Below, piece by piece: positions 44,881-52,746 of a stretch of 64,000 nucleotides of DNA. This DNA is from Desulfotruncus alcoholivorax DSM 16058 (lineage in GTDB: Bacteria > Bacillota > Desulfotomaculia > Desulfotomaculales > Desulfallaceae): the NCBI RefSeq assembly GCF_000430885.1, contig NZ_AUMW01000009.1, positions 80,755 to 144,754 on the forward strand, written 5' to 3'. The notes below the pieces were generated by a model. The model saw only the letters and a program-made list of their open reading frames with translations. It searched no databases and was not told the DNA's origin. The position numbers were made by a program, and so were the translations under genes. Positions within the stretch are counted from its first letter, which is position 1; every line of letters starts with the position of its first letter.

Positions 44881-45118
44881 AAGACGGAAGCTATAACCAG
44901 TATTAATGATGCAAAAAAATGTGGGATTGAAACTTGTTTGGAACTGGGCAGAGATATACCAGAACCGACAACCAATGATTTTTCCGGTCCAGTTAAGGTT
45001 AAGAATGCCAAAGTCCCTGCATAAAGCCTCATCTGAACAGGCTAAAGCTGAAAATGTCAGTCTAAATCAATTTATCCTTTATCAATTAGCCCGGGGTATA
45101 GGGCATCCGATGAAATAA
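44881..45118 (+). pseudogene. decayed hicB-like antitoxin gene
   Basis: Two frames together encode a HicB tail. One frame reads AKKCGIETCLELGRDIPEP, typical of the end of the HicB N-terminal domain, and then the frame shifts by about one base; the next frame (in the 44906-45118 open frame) gives LRMPKSLHKASSEQAK and VSLNQFILYQLARG, the ribbon-helix-helix C terminus. The upstream half is missing (a stop precedes it) and no hicA toxin gene is present. It is a truncated, frameshifted remnant. Confidence 0.7.
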
Positions 45119-45120
45119 AA

Positions 45121-45142
45121 ATAGGGCCTGTTAAAGCCCCAT
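45121..45142 (-). terminator. terminator of the tusA-hdr-dsrE2 operon
   Basis: ATAGGGC/GCCCCAT hairpin just beyond the dsrE2 stop, followed on the minus strand by TTTTTATTTC. Confidence 0.6.
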
Positions 45143-45146
45143 TTCT

Positions 45147-45623
45147 TTATATAAACAGGTTAACATTGGCCTCGTCCGCTTCGCCCAGGTAAGTGGCCAC
45201 CCCGGCGTACTCCAAGCCGTCGATCAATTCTTCTTCCCTGATGCCCATCACGTCCATGGACATGGTGCAGGCGATCATTTTAATTCCCTGCTCCCTGGCC
45301 GTTTGGATCAGGTCCGGCAGCGAAGTTACATTTTGCTGTTTCATTACCCTCTTCATCATTTTAGCTCCCATACCGCAGAAGTTCATTTTGGAAATGCCCA
45401 GCTTGCCGGCGCCCCTGGGCATCATCTTGCCGAACATCCACTGCAGGAAGCTTTTCTTTGTTTTTACGTTCTCCGGCTTCCTTAGGGCATTTAAGCCCCA
45501 AAAGGTAAAGAACATGGTTACCTCGTCGCCCATGGCGGCGGCCCCGTTGGCGATAATAAACGCCGCCATTACTTTATCCAGGTCACCGCTGAAGACGATA
45601 ATCGTTTTTTTAGTGGTGTCCAT
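45147..45623 (-). CDS. dsrE2: DsrE2-type sulfur carrier protein
   Basis: 158 residues from ATG 45623, GGAGG at 7 nt. Begins with KKTIIVFSGDLDKVMAAFI and carries the conserved Cys in IACTMSMDVMGI (about 120) and a second Cys in MNFCGMG. This is the DsrE2/peroxiredoxin-like (COG2210) branch that carries persulfide sulfur in rhd-tusA-dsrE2 modules. Last gene of the tusA-hdr operon, after a 143-nt gap that holds a repeat. Its presence ties the Hdr proteins to sulfane sulfur traffic. Confidence 0.88.
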   Translation of the reverse strand: MDTTKKTIIVFSGDLDKVMAAFIIANGAAAMGDEVTMFFTFWGLNALRKPENVKTKKSFLQWMFGKMMPRGAGKLGISKMNFCGMGAKMMKRVMKQQNVTSLPDLIQTAREQGIKMIACTMSMDVMGIREEELIDGLEYAGVATYLGEADEANVNLFI

Positions 45624-45692
45624 CACCATTCCTCCCCGGTTGTATTAATCTGAAAATCTATCCGCCCAAAAGCCTAACGGCCTGCATTGGAG

Positions 45693-45765
45693 CGGGCGGA
45701 CAGGGTCGTCCGCCCCTACACCCCTTTTTAATCCTGCTGATGGTACCGCGTTTAGCGGCATAGTT
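45693..45765 (+). repeat. dispersed hairpin repeat, copy C, inside the hdr operon
   Basis: A GGGCGGAC/GTCCGCCC hairpin (45694-45715) followed by CCTGCTGATGGTACCGCG and TTTAGCGGCATAG, matching the 3' part of copies A and B. It fills the gap between hdrB and dsrE2 and could lower or separate dsrE2 expression. Confidence 0.55.
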
Positions 45766-45766
45766 G

Positions 45767-46750
45767 CTATCTGGCCGCGCAGGCGCCGCCTTCGCCGCAG
45801 TAGGCCTGCACCAGGTAAGTTGAGATGTCGTTGAGGCGCAGCCGGTCACCGGCAGCCTTTTGGAGGTTCACAAAACAAATCGGGCACATGGTTACAGCGT
45901 TGGTAGAAACCTTAATTAACTGGTCAATTCTTTTTTGAGCGCCCGCCTTTGCTTTATTGGGGTAAAGCGATTCCGCCGGCCCGCCGCAGCAAAGGGTGAA
46001 TTTCCCCGAATTCTCCGGCTCTTTAACGTCCACACCCGCGTTGGCCAGCAGAGTCCTTTGTTCATTTAAAACGTTTTCATAGCGGGCATAAACACAGGAA
46101 TCATGAATTACTGCTTCCAGGTTCAGGCTGTTTTTAGGCTGGATTTTGCGCTCGACCAAAACTTCCAGGTAACTTTTTACATTTAGATCATACCCTTTGA
46201 TCAGCGCCGGGTAAACCGACCTGAGCATATTGGTGGTATGAGGGTCCACGGTGATGACATTTTTAACGCCGTGTTTTTTAAAGGTGTTGTAAACCTTTTG
46301 GGCATGTTCACCAAGAAGGTCATCCACACCGAGGTCATAGATCAGCGCGCCCGAGTACAGCTCTTCCTCGTAAAGATAACCAAACTGCACTCCCGCCTGC
46401 TGCAACAGCGCGGCAATGTTGACCAGGATCCGGTTGTAGGCTTCTTTCATGCTTTTTGAAGGCATAGCCATAAAGGCGGAGATATTGATGACCTTGTTCA
46501 CCTGCCTGCCCAGCTTGATAAAATTAACTAAAAAAGAATCTTCAATGCCTGCCTGGACCTTGCTCATGGCCGCTATATAGGGAATGAGCTGGTACATCAT
46601 GCCGGTGTAAAGCACTGTTTTTGTTCCCCTGGGCAAGCTCAGTCCCGAGGCCCATTTCGTGGCGTTACCGGCCGAAATGGGCAGCACAGAATTCCTTTTC
46701 CTCAGGTTATCCGCTAAAATTCCTATGGTATCGCCAGTTGGCAACGGCAT
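45767..46750 (-). CDS. hdrB: HdrB-like CCG-domain protein
   Basis: 327 residues. One complete CCG module is present: HDSCVYARYENV, CCGGPAES and CPICFVN, which in HdrB ligates a non-cubane [4Fe-4S] cluster. The first CCG module is altered: the usual TGC reads TGMM near residue 48, so it probably holds one cluster. It should accept electrons from HdrC and act on a disulfide/persulfide. It starts 13 nt after hdrC. HdrB-like identity is certain; the substrate is not coenzyme M/B in this host. Confidence 0.85.
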   Translation of the reverse strand: MPLPTGDTIGILADNLRKRNSVLPISAGNATKWASGLSLPRGTKTVLYTGMMYQLIPYIAAMSKVQAGIEDSFLVNFIKLGRQVNKVINISAFMAMPSKSMKEAYNRILVNIAALLQQAGVQFGYLYEEELYSGALIYDLGVDDLLGEHAQKVYNTFKKHGVKNVITVDPHTTNMLRSVYPALIKGYDLNVKSYLEVLVERKIQPKNSLNLEAVIHDSCVYARYENVLNEQRTLLANAGVDVKEPENSGKFTLCCGGPAESLYPNKAKAGAQKRIDQLIKVSTNAVTMCPICFVNLQKAAGDRLRLNDISTYLVQAYCGEGGACAAR

Positions 46751-46763
46751 GGCTTTACACTCC

Positions 46764-47063
46764 TTAAAGTTTAAAAACTTTTTTATTAATGTAGTATCTA
46801 AGGTACCTTACATTTTCAGCTATCCGCACCCGGGCCGGGCAATTGGCCTCGCACATTTTGCACAGCAGGCAGGAATAAATCGTTTCGGTATTATCCAAAA
46901 CCCTGTCTTCGATGCCCAGCAGCACGTACCTGAACAGTTTCCTGGGGAGAAGCTCGATACCCATCGGGCAAACCGCGCTGCACACCCCACAGTTCATACA
47001 GGCTGAAGCATTGAATTCACCCCTACTGACCGCATCAACAAATTCGGGATTAACCAGCGCCAT
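46764..47063 (-). CDS. hdrC: HdrC-like ferredoxin
   Basis: 99 residues with two [4Fe-4S] motifs, CMNCGVCSAVCPMG (about 23-36) and CLLCKMCEANCP (about 65-76), and helical flanks typical of HdrC. It passes electrons between HdrA and HdrB. The ATG overlaps the stop of the preceding winged-helix gene, so they are translationally coupled. Confidence 0.9.
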   Translation of the reverse strand: MALVNPEFVDAVSRGEFNASACMNCGVCSAVCPMGIELLPRKLFRYVLLGIEDRVLDNTETIYSCLLCKMCEANCPARVRIAENVRYLRYYINKKVFKL

Positions 47064-47305
47064 TATTTCCCCTCCCCCAATACCGCCCGGTATTTAAAAT
47101 AACCGTCGTCTTCTTCCGTTTCCGCAACCTGGCCGTACTTGCGCATACCCATCACCCAGTACATAACCTCATGGGCGGGGCGGCCAACGGCCAGGGCGAT
47201 TTCCGGCACCGTCATCGGCCCTTCTTGCAGCGCGGCCATTATTTTCGCCCGCATCAGCATTTCTTCTCTGATAATTTCCCTTACATCTCTAATTTCACCC
47301 TTCAT
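47063..47305 (-). CDS. winged-helix protein embedded in hdr operon, 80 aa
   Basis: The helix-turn-helix part reads AKIMAALQEGPMTVPEIALAVGRPAHEVMYWVMGMRKYGQV (about 20-60), a MarR/ArsR-type wing follows with EEDDGYFKYRAV. It carries no Cys. Similar small proteins sit next to hdr genes in some anaerobes, perhaps as a scaffold rather than a regulator. ATG at 47305 with AAGGAG 10 nt upstream, 1 nt after the hdrA stop. Function not known. Confidence 0.7.
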   Translation of the reverse strand: MKGEIRDVREIIREEMLMRAKIMAALQEGPMTVPEIALAVGRPAHEVMYWVMGMRKYGQVAETEEDDGYFKYRAVLGEGK

Positions 47306-47306
47306 T

Positions 47307-49037
47307 TCAGACAATCTCCTTTAACATGGCGTCGATCATCGACTCCATCTGATCGTCGGTAAACCCTTTCAAGTTGATGGCGTTGGCGGGACACACCGGC
47401 GCGCAGCCGCCGCAGCCCTTGCATACCGCCTCATTAACCACGGCAACTTCTTTACCCCGGTGCTGCCCCTTTTCAATGGCCGAATACGGGCAAGCGCCGG
47501 TGCACACGTCACAGATCTTGCATTTGTCCGGATCTATCATCGCAATGAGCGGCTCCAGTTCCACGTAACCCTTCTTCAAAATAGACGCGCTCTGGGTGAC
47601 CGCCGACAGCGCGGAGGCCACGCTTTCAGCCGAATTTTTGGGCCCCTGGCAGGTGCCGCAAATAAACACTCCGTCCACCACGGTTTCCACCGGGCGCAAT
47701 TTGGGGTGAATTTCATTAAAGAATTTATCCCGCCCTACAGGCAGTTTTAACACGTCCACCAGTGCATTGTTGCTCCGGGGCACCATTCCTGTAACCAGCA
47801 CGACCAGATCCGCCGGTATCACAATTTCTTCCCCAAAGGTTAACAAGTCTTTAACGGTTACTTTCAACCTGCCGCCGGCATCCTTCTGAATTTCCGGGGG
47901 CTCAGCGTCGCTGTATCTGATGAAAACCGAACCTTTATCCCTGGCCTCGGTATAGAGTGCTTCGAATTTGCCATAGGTCCTCATGTCCCGGAAAAGGTGG
48001 AACTGGCGAATTTTCGGGTCGGCTTCAGCCGACTCGATGGCTGCGTGCACCGCTGCGTTACAGCAGTAGCGGGAGCAATATTTGTTGGGATTATCCCCGG
48101 TTTGCTGCCTGCTGCCCACGCAATAAACGTAAACCACGCTTTTGATTTCCCGGCCGCCCAAAGCCGGCTTGCCGCCTGAATTGTCCAGCATCGCCTTGTA
48201 TTCCGCCAGGGTCACCACGCCGTCGATCCCGTAACCGAACTCGCCGGCAGCGGGCTGGTAATCCTCAAAGCCGGTGGCCACAATGATTGACCCGACGCTG
48301 GCCTCAACGGTCTCAACTTTTTTGCCGCCAACCTCAATTTTTACTGTGAAGTTTCCGATACTGCCGGATTTTCCCACCAGTTCCGCGCCGGTAAAGAGAG
48401 TGATATTTTTTCTTTTTTTAACCTCATCAACGAGCTGACTAATTATTTCCCGCCCGTTTTTGCCGTGGGGATACATTTTCCCCAGACCGGCAACTCTACC
48501 GCCCGGGGCAGTTGACTTCTCAACCAGGATGACGGAAATGCTCAAATCCGACAGGCCCACTGCCGCCCGCAAACCGGCAATCCCCGCACCTACGATTAGG
48601 ACCTTGGGCACGGTATCGATTTTTATCGGCTCCAGCGGCTCGGTTAAAGCTGTCCGGGCAATCCCGCCCCTGATCAGCCTGATGGCCTTTTCCGTTGCCC
48701 CCGGTTTATCATCGGTATGCGTCCAGGAGCACTGCTCCCTGATATTCACCTGGGTGTACTGGTAAGGGTTTAAGCCCGCCCGCCTGGCAACTTCACGAAA
48801 AGTAAACAGGTGCAGTTTGGGGGAGCAGGAAGCCACCACGAGCCCGTCGAGGTTTTGCTCCCGGATATCCTGGACCATCTCCTGCTGGGTGGCATCGGAG
48901 CAGGTAAACATGGCCGTTTTGGCAACCACCACTCCCGGCTCGCCCTGCACAGCCTCCCTGACCTTTTTCACGTCAACGTAGTCCGAAATATTCCCGCCGC
49001 AGTGACAAATGTAAACACCTATTTTCCTGTCACTCAT
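47307..49037 (-). CDS. hdrA: HdrA-type flavoprotein
   Basis: 576 residues. The N-terminal part GVYICHCGGNISDYVDV and CSPKLH is the HdrA thioredoxin-like region, FAD motif GAGIAGLRAAVGL follows near residue 150, the cluster motif YVYCVGSRQ with CSRYCCNAA near residue 335, and two ferredoxin motifs at the end (CKICDVCTGACP, CKGCGGCAPVCP). It is the flavin core of Hdr complexes that may bifurcate electrons. It overlaps the next upstream gene by 4 nt. Confidence 0.92.
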   Translation of the reverse strand: MSDRKIGVYICHCGGNISDYVDVKKVREAVQGEPGVVVAKTAMFTCSDATQQEMVQDIREQNLDGLVVASCSPKLHLFTFREVARRAGLNPYQYTQVNIREQCSWTHTDDKPGATEKAIRLIRGGIARTALTEPLEPIKIDTVPKVLIVGAGIAGLRAAVGLSDLSISVILVEKSTAPGGRVAGLGKMYPHGKNGREIISQLVDEVKKRKNITLFTGAELVGKSGSIGNFTVKIEVGGKKVETVEASVGSIIVATGFEDYQPAAGEFGYGIDGVVTLAEYKAMLDNSGGKPALGGREIKSVVYVYCVGSRQQTGDNPNKYCSRYCCNAAVHAAIESAEADPKIRQFHLFRDMRTYGKFEALYTEARDKGSVFIRYSDAEPPEIQKDAGGRLKVTVKDLLTFGEEIVIPADLVVLVTGMVPRSNNALVDVLKLPVGRDKFFNEIHPKLRPVETVVDGVFICGTCQGPKNSAESVASALSAVTQSASILKKGYVELEPLIAMIDPDKCKICDVCTGACPYSAIEKGQHRGKEVAVVNEAVCKGCGGCAPVCPANAINLKGFTDDQMESMIDAMLKEIV

Positions 49038-51739
49038 TTGCTCATCCTTGTCCTTTCAACGTAAGCGGCCGCCTGGGCCGCAGCCGCCCCCGCATGCAAT
49101 ATGGAATCCGGTATGTCCTTGGCGCCGGAAGCCGTCCCGGCCACGAACACGCCGTCAATGCTGGTTTGGGCTGGATTGATATCTTCATTAATTTCTTTAA
49201 CATAGGAGAAATCGTCTGCTTCCAGTTTCACGCCGCTGAACAGGTTGAACACTTCCGCATTGGGCAGCAGCCCCACGGAAAGGACCACCAGGTCGTGTTC
49301 AGCCTGGCTCAGCTTGCCGCCATTGTCGATATCTTCGTAGTAAAGCACCAGGTTGCCGTCTTCTTTTTCTTCCACTTTGGCCACCCTGCCCTTGACAAAG
49401 TTGGCTCCCATGGCGCCGGCCTGCTGGTAGAATTCCTCATAGCCCTTGCTGAACGCCCTGACGTCAATGTAATAAACAGTAACGTCAGCCAGGGGCAATG
49501 CGCCCATGATCAGCTGGTTTTGCTTCACCGAGTACATACAGCAAACCCTGGAACAAATTGGGTTATCAACGGTGCAGTCCCTTGAGCCCGTGCACAGGAC
49601 AAAGGCTATATTATCGGGAACTTTGCCGTCGCCCGGCCTGAGGACGGTGTTGTAAGGCCTGGTGGGGGCAAGCAGCCTATCCATCTGCATACCTGAAATT
49701 ACGTTTTTATATTTTCCGTAACCGTATTGTGTTTTCAAACTGGCGTCAAACAGCTTGAAGCCTGTTGATACGATAACAGCGCAGGCCTCTACTTCTACCC
49801 GTTCCTCTTGCATGGTCATATCTATGGCGTTGGCCGGACAGGTTGCGATACACTGGCTGCACTCGGAACAGACACCGCAATCCAGGCAGCGGCCCGTGCT
49901 GTACCAAACATCTTCTTCGCTCAAAGGGGCTTCAACTTCGGAAAAGTCCCTGACGCCCCTTTTTAAATGTTCAGTGGCAGCTACCGGCTCAAGTTTTCGG
50001 TAACTTTTTTGCCTGGCAAGCACCTTTTGCTGATCGACCGGAGGCAGCCTGTAATTATACCCGGCTCCGGCCAGTTCTTCACCTTTAAGGAACCGGTCAA
50101 TAAAGAAAGCGGCTTTTCGGCCCTGTCCCGCCGCGTTGACAATCATGGAAGGACCCGTTACCACGTCGCCTCCGGCAAACACATAAGGAACCGAAGTTTG
50201 TAAAGTATCCTGATTGACCATGATTGTGCCGTTTTTATTTAATTCCAGCTCAGCCTTGAATGACCGGGTGTCAGGCCCAAGCCCCACGGCGGTTATGACC
50301 ATATCGGCCGCTATTTGATGCTCCGACCCCTTAACCGGCACCGGCTTTCTCCTCCCGCCGGCATCGGGCTTACCCAATTCCATTTGAATAGCTTTAACGG
50401 CAATCACCCTGGCACCGTCGCCGATAAATTTAAGGGGAGCGCTGAGGTACCTGAACTCAACGCCTTCCTTTTCCGCGCCCTCAATTTCCCAGTGGTGGGC
50501 AGGCATTTCTTCGCGGCTTCTCCTGTACTGCACAATCACTTTTTGGGCACCCAGGCGCACCGCCACCCGGGCCGAATCTATGGCCACGTTGCCGCCACCC
50601 ACAACAACCACGGTCTTGCCGGTCAAATCAATTTTTTGGCCCAGGTTTATTTTACTTAAAAATTCCAGCGCATTCATCACGCCGTCCAGGTTTTCCCCGT
50701 CCACCTGGAGGCTCCTGGCAACCGGTGTTCCGGTAGCCACAAACACAGCGTCGAAACCCTGTTCCTTTAACGCTGCCGGGTTTTCCACACGTGATCCTGT
50801 TTCAATTTCCACACCCAGGGCGGTAACATTTTTAATATCCCTGTCAACGACGTCCTTGGGCAGCCGGTAGGCGGGAATGGCCAGTCGCAGCATCCCGCCG
50901 GCCTGCTCCGCCGCCTCGAATATTTTTACCTGATAACCTTGGCGGGCCAGGTGCAACGCAGCAGTCAAACCCGCGGGGCCGGAGCCGACAACGGCCACTT
51001 TTTTTCCCACCGTTTCCGGAAACCGGCGCTGCGGTTCGGGATTTTCTCTATAATGAGTGTCGGCAATAAAGCGTTTAATTCTTCTGATCGGCAGCGGCCC
51101 CTCCAAACTGCCCCTGGTGCACTCTCCTTCGCAGGGGGCATAACAGGCCCGCCCCAGGCTGCCGATAACCGGAGTGGTCTCCAAAATCAGGTCAAAGGCC
51201 TCCTTATATTTTCCGACCCTGGCCAGGGCCACGTATCCATGGGCCTTGATGCCGGCCGGACAGGTATAAGAGCAGGGCGATGTGCCTTCCCTTTCAATGA
51301 CCGCCTTTTTGGGGACGGCTTGGGGAAAAGCGATATAAGCCGCTCGCCTTGCCACCATGTCGGAATTGTACTGGTCCGGCACGGCCACATTGCAGTTCAT
51401 TTCGCACTGCCGGCAGCCGGTGCAGGCGGCGGAATTGACAAAAGTAGGCTTTTTCCGCACTTTGGCTGTAAATTTGCCGTTTTTACCCCGCTTGATTTGC
51501 TCCACTTCCGAATAAATCATGACGTCGATATTGGGATGGTGCGTGGTAGCCGCCATTTTGGGAGTGGAAATACAGCTGGCGCAGTCCAACGTCGGGAACA
51601 CTTTGCTGAGCAGAATCATTTTGCCGCCCACGCTGGGCTCTTTTTCGACAACAAGCACCTTGTAACCCATATCCCCCAGTTTCAGGGCTGATTCCATCCC
51701 CCCGATACCGCTTCCTACAATGAGAATGTCATAATTCAT
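49034..51739 (-). CDS. HdrA with inserted GltD/NfnB-type NAD(P)H module
   Basis: 901 residues. It begins with the HdrA FAD motif VGSGIGGMESALKLGDMGY and CASCISTPKM (about 1-75) and a CTGCRQCEMNC cluster. From about residue 150 to 590 it switches to a GltD-like unit (SPCSYTCPAGI, CYAPCEGECTRG, VGSGPAGLTAALHLARQG, GGGNVAIDSARVA, FAGGDVVTG). It then returns to HdrA (CLDCGVCSECSQCIATCPANAI, LCTGSRDCTVDNPICSRVCC). The GltD unit should bind FAD and NAD(P)H, giving the complex a pyridine-nucleotide site. Four-nucleotide overlap with the next gene. Confidence 0.9.
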   Translation of the reverse strand: MNYDILIVGSGIGGMESALKLGDMGYKVLVVEKEPSVGGKMILLSKVFPTLDCASCISTPKMAATTHHPNIDVMIYSEVEQIKRGKNGKFTAKVRKKPTFVNSAACTGCRQCEMNCNVAVPDQYNSDMVARRAAYIAFPQAVPKKAVIEREGTSPCSYTCPAGIKAHGYVALARVGKYKEAFDLILETTPVIGSLGRACYAPCEGECTRGSLEGPLPIRRIKRFIADTHYRENPEPQRRFPETVGKKVAVVGSGPAGLTAALHLARQGYQVKIFEAAEQAGGMLRLAIPAYRLPKDVVDRDIKNVTALGVEIETGSRVENPAALKEQGFDAVFVATGTPVARSLQVDGENLDGVMNALEFLSKINLGQKIDLTGKTVVVVGGGNVAIDSARVAVRLGAQKVIVQYRRSREEMPAHHWEIEGAEKEGVEFRYLSAPLKFIGDGARVIAVKAIQMELGKPDAGGRRKPVPVKGSEHQIAADMVITAVGLGPDTRSFKAELELNKNGTIMVNQDTLQTSVPYVFAGGDVVTGPSMIVNAAGQGRKAAFFIDRFLKGEELAGAGYNYRLPPVDQQKVLARQKSYRKLEPVAATEHLKRGVRDFSEVEAPLSEEDVWYSTGRCLDCGVCSECSQCIATCPANAIDMTMQEERVEVEACAVIVSTGFKLFDASLKTQYGYGKYKNVISGMQMDRLLAPTRPYNTVLRPGDGKVPDNIAFVLCTGSRDCTVDNPICSRVCCMYSVKQNQLIMGALPLADVTVYYIDVRAFSKGYEEFYQQAGAMGANFVKGRVAKVEEKEDGNLVLYYEDIDNGGKLSQAEHDLVVLSVGLLPNAEVFNLFSGVKLEADDFSYVKEINEDINPAQTSIDGVFVAGTASGAKDIPDSILHAGAAAAQAAAYVERTRMSK

Positions 51740-51743
51740 AGCT

Positions 51744-52172
51744 TTATCCCTTCCTGGCAGGTCCGAGAGTTTTTATCTTCTCGGAAAAGTCTTTAATTTG
51801 GTTGGTAAAAGGCTCGGCACAAACGGAACATATCGCCGCCATCTTGATTCTTTCAGCCTCGTAACCGTTTTTAACGAGCATTTCCTGCGCTCTTTTAACA
51901 ATGTGGGAAGCTCTTTCCGAACAGTCCGGCAGGTAGGCGCACTCTTCGCCGTCAGAAGCGATAAAGATTCCGTCAAAGCCTTTTTGCACCGCATGCAACA
52001 TCCACTCGGGCTTGATGCCGCTGGTACAGGGCATGCTGATCACAATTACCGTGGGTGGGTAGTGCATGTGCGAGCTGCCCGCCAGGTCAATGCCCGGATC
52101 GGAAATGTTATTTGTTGAAAAGGCAAGGATTCTTGGAGCAAAACCCTTGCCTTCTTTGGTTGTTTCAGCCAT
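51744..52172 (-). CDS. mvhD: MvhD/FrhD-like [2Fe-2S] subunit
   Basis: 142 residues. Begins with RILAFSTNNISDPGIDLAG, then the cysteines MPCTSG, GEECAYLPDC and ICSVCAEP, typical of the MvhD delta subunit that links hydrogenase or other dehydrogenases to HdrA. It lies 2 nt after tusA and 4 nt before the HdrA-GltD gene. No hydrogenase is present in the window, so it presumably relays electrons from the NAD(P)H unit. Confidence 0.88.
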   Translation of the reverse strand: MAETTKEGKGFAPRILAFSTNNISDPGIDLAGSSHMHYPPTVIVISMPCTSGIKPEWMLHAVQKGFDGIFIASDGEECAYLPDCSERASHIVKRAQEMLVKNGYEAERIKMAAICSVCAEPFTNQIKDFSEKIKTLGPARKG

Positions 52173-52174
52173 AT

Positions 52175-52429
52175 TTACTTCATCCTTTTAATGTACAGTT
52201 TGATGTCACCGGCATCTTCAACCATGCCGAGGAACTCGTTGCCGGTCTTTTTGCACCAGGCCGGCAGGTCTTTTTTGGTACCCGCGTCGGATGCCAGCAC
52301 TTCCATGATTTGTCCGGGCTGGATTTCGGCAATTGCTTTTTTCGCCGCCAGGATCGGCCCCGGGCAGGATGTGCCTCTTGCATCCACAACCTTGTCGGCT
52401 TTGATGTTTTTCAACTCTTCCGGTGTCAT
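52175..52429 (-). CDS. tusA: TusA-like sulfur carrier
   Basis: 84 residues. The sulfur-binding motif is CPGP in TSCPGPILAAKKA (Cys22), with VVDARGTSCPGP before it and LASDAGTKKDLPAWCKKTGNE after it, all typical of TusA. It carries a persulfide on Cys22. First gene of the operon; ATG behind AAGGAGG. Its promoter region is shared with the CsoR-family gene. Confidence 0.92.
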   Translation of the reverse strand: MTPEELKNIKADKVVDARGTSCPGPILAAKKAIAEIQPGQIMEVLASDAGTKKDLPAWCKKTGNEFLGMVEDAGDIKLYIKRMK

Positions 52430-52471
52430 TTGATCTTCCTCCTTAATTAATTAATCAATTTTTAAGATTTG

Positions 52472-52488
52472 ATACCCTACCAGGGTAT
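52472..52488. promoter_or_regulatory. operator 1 (ATACCC-N5-GGGTAT)
   Basis: A perfect palindrome 43-59 nt before the tusA ATG. GC-tract/AT-flank palindromes of this kind are the targets of CsoR/CstR-family repressors, one of which is encoded divergently. Confidence 0.65.
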
Positions 52489-52569
52489 CCAAACTATTTC
52501 TTTTTAAGCTAATAACCTTGGAGAATACGACTCACCAGGTAAATTTGATGTCCAAATATTAATATACCT

Positions 52570-52585
52570 ATACCCCCAAGGGTAT
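52570..52585. promoter_or_regulatory. operator 2 (ATACCC-N4-GGGTAT)
   Basis: Second perfect copy, about 140-156 nt before tusA and just downstream of the candidate minus-strand promoter. Confidence 0.65.
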
Positions 52586-52594
52586 CTTAATATA

Positions 52595-52624
52595 AAATTA
52601 CTACACGGGACATGTCGTTGTCAA
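52595..52624 (-). promoter_or_regulatory. candidate promoter of the tusA-hdr operon
   Basis: TTGACA (minus strand, 52624-52619) and TAATTT (52600-52595) with an 18-nt spacer. The start point would fall close to operator 2. Confidence 0.5.
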
Positions 52625-52660
52625 CCCCCAATTACCTTATTTTATTGTTGGATTTTAATA

Positions 52661-52689
52661 TTGTGCCAGCTAAAGATTTTGGTTATAAT
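52661..52689 (+). promoter_or_regulatory. candidate promoter of the CsoR-family gene
   Basis: TTGTGC (52661-52666) and a perfect TATAAT (52684-52689) with 17-nt spacing. Operator 3 covers the expected start point. Confidence 0.65.
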
Positions 52690-52696
52690 CAAATCA

Positions 52697-52713
52697 ATAC
52701 CCGAAGGGGGTAA
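52697..52713. promoter_or_regulatory. operator 3 (ATACCC-N3-GGGGGTAAC)
   Basis: Same half-sites as operators 1 and 2, one arm slightly changed. It lies at +1 of the divergent promoter, so binding would repress the regulator's own gene. Confidence 0.6.
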
Positions 52714-52746
52714 CTATAAAAAATGAATTGGCAGGAGAGTGTTATT

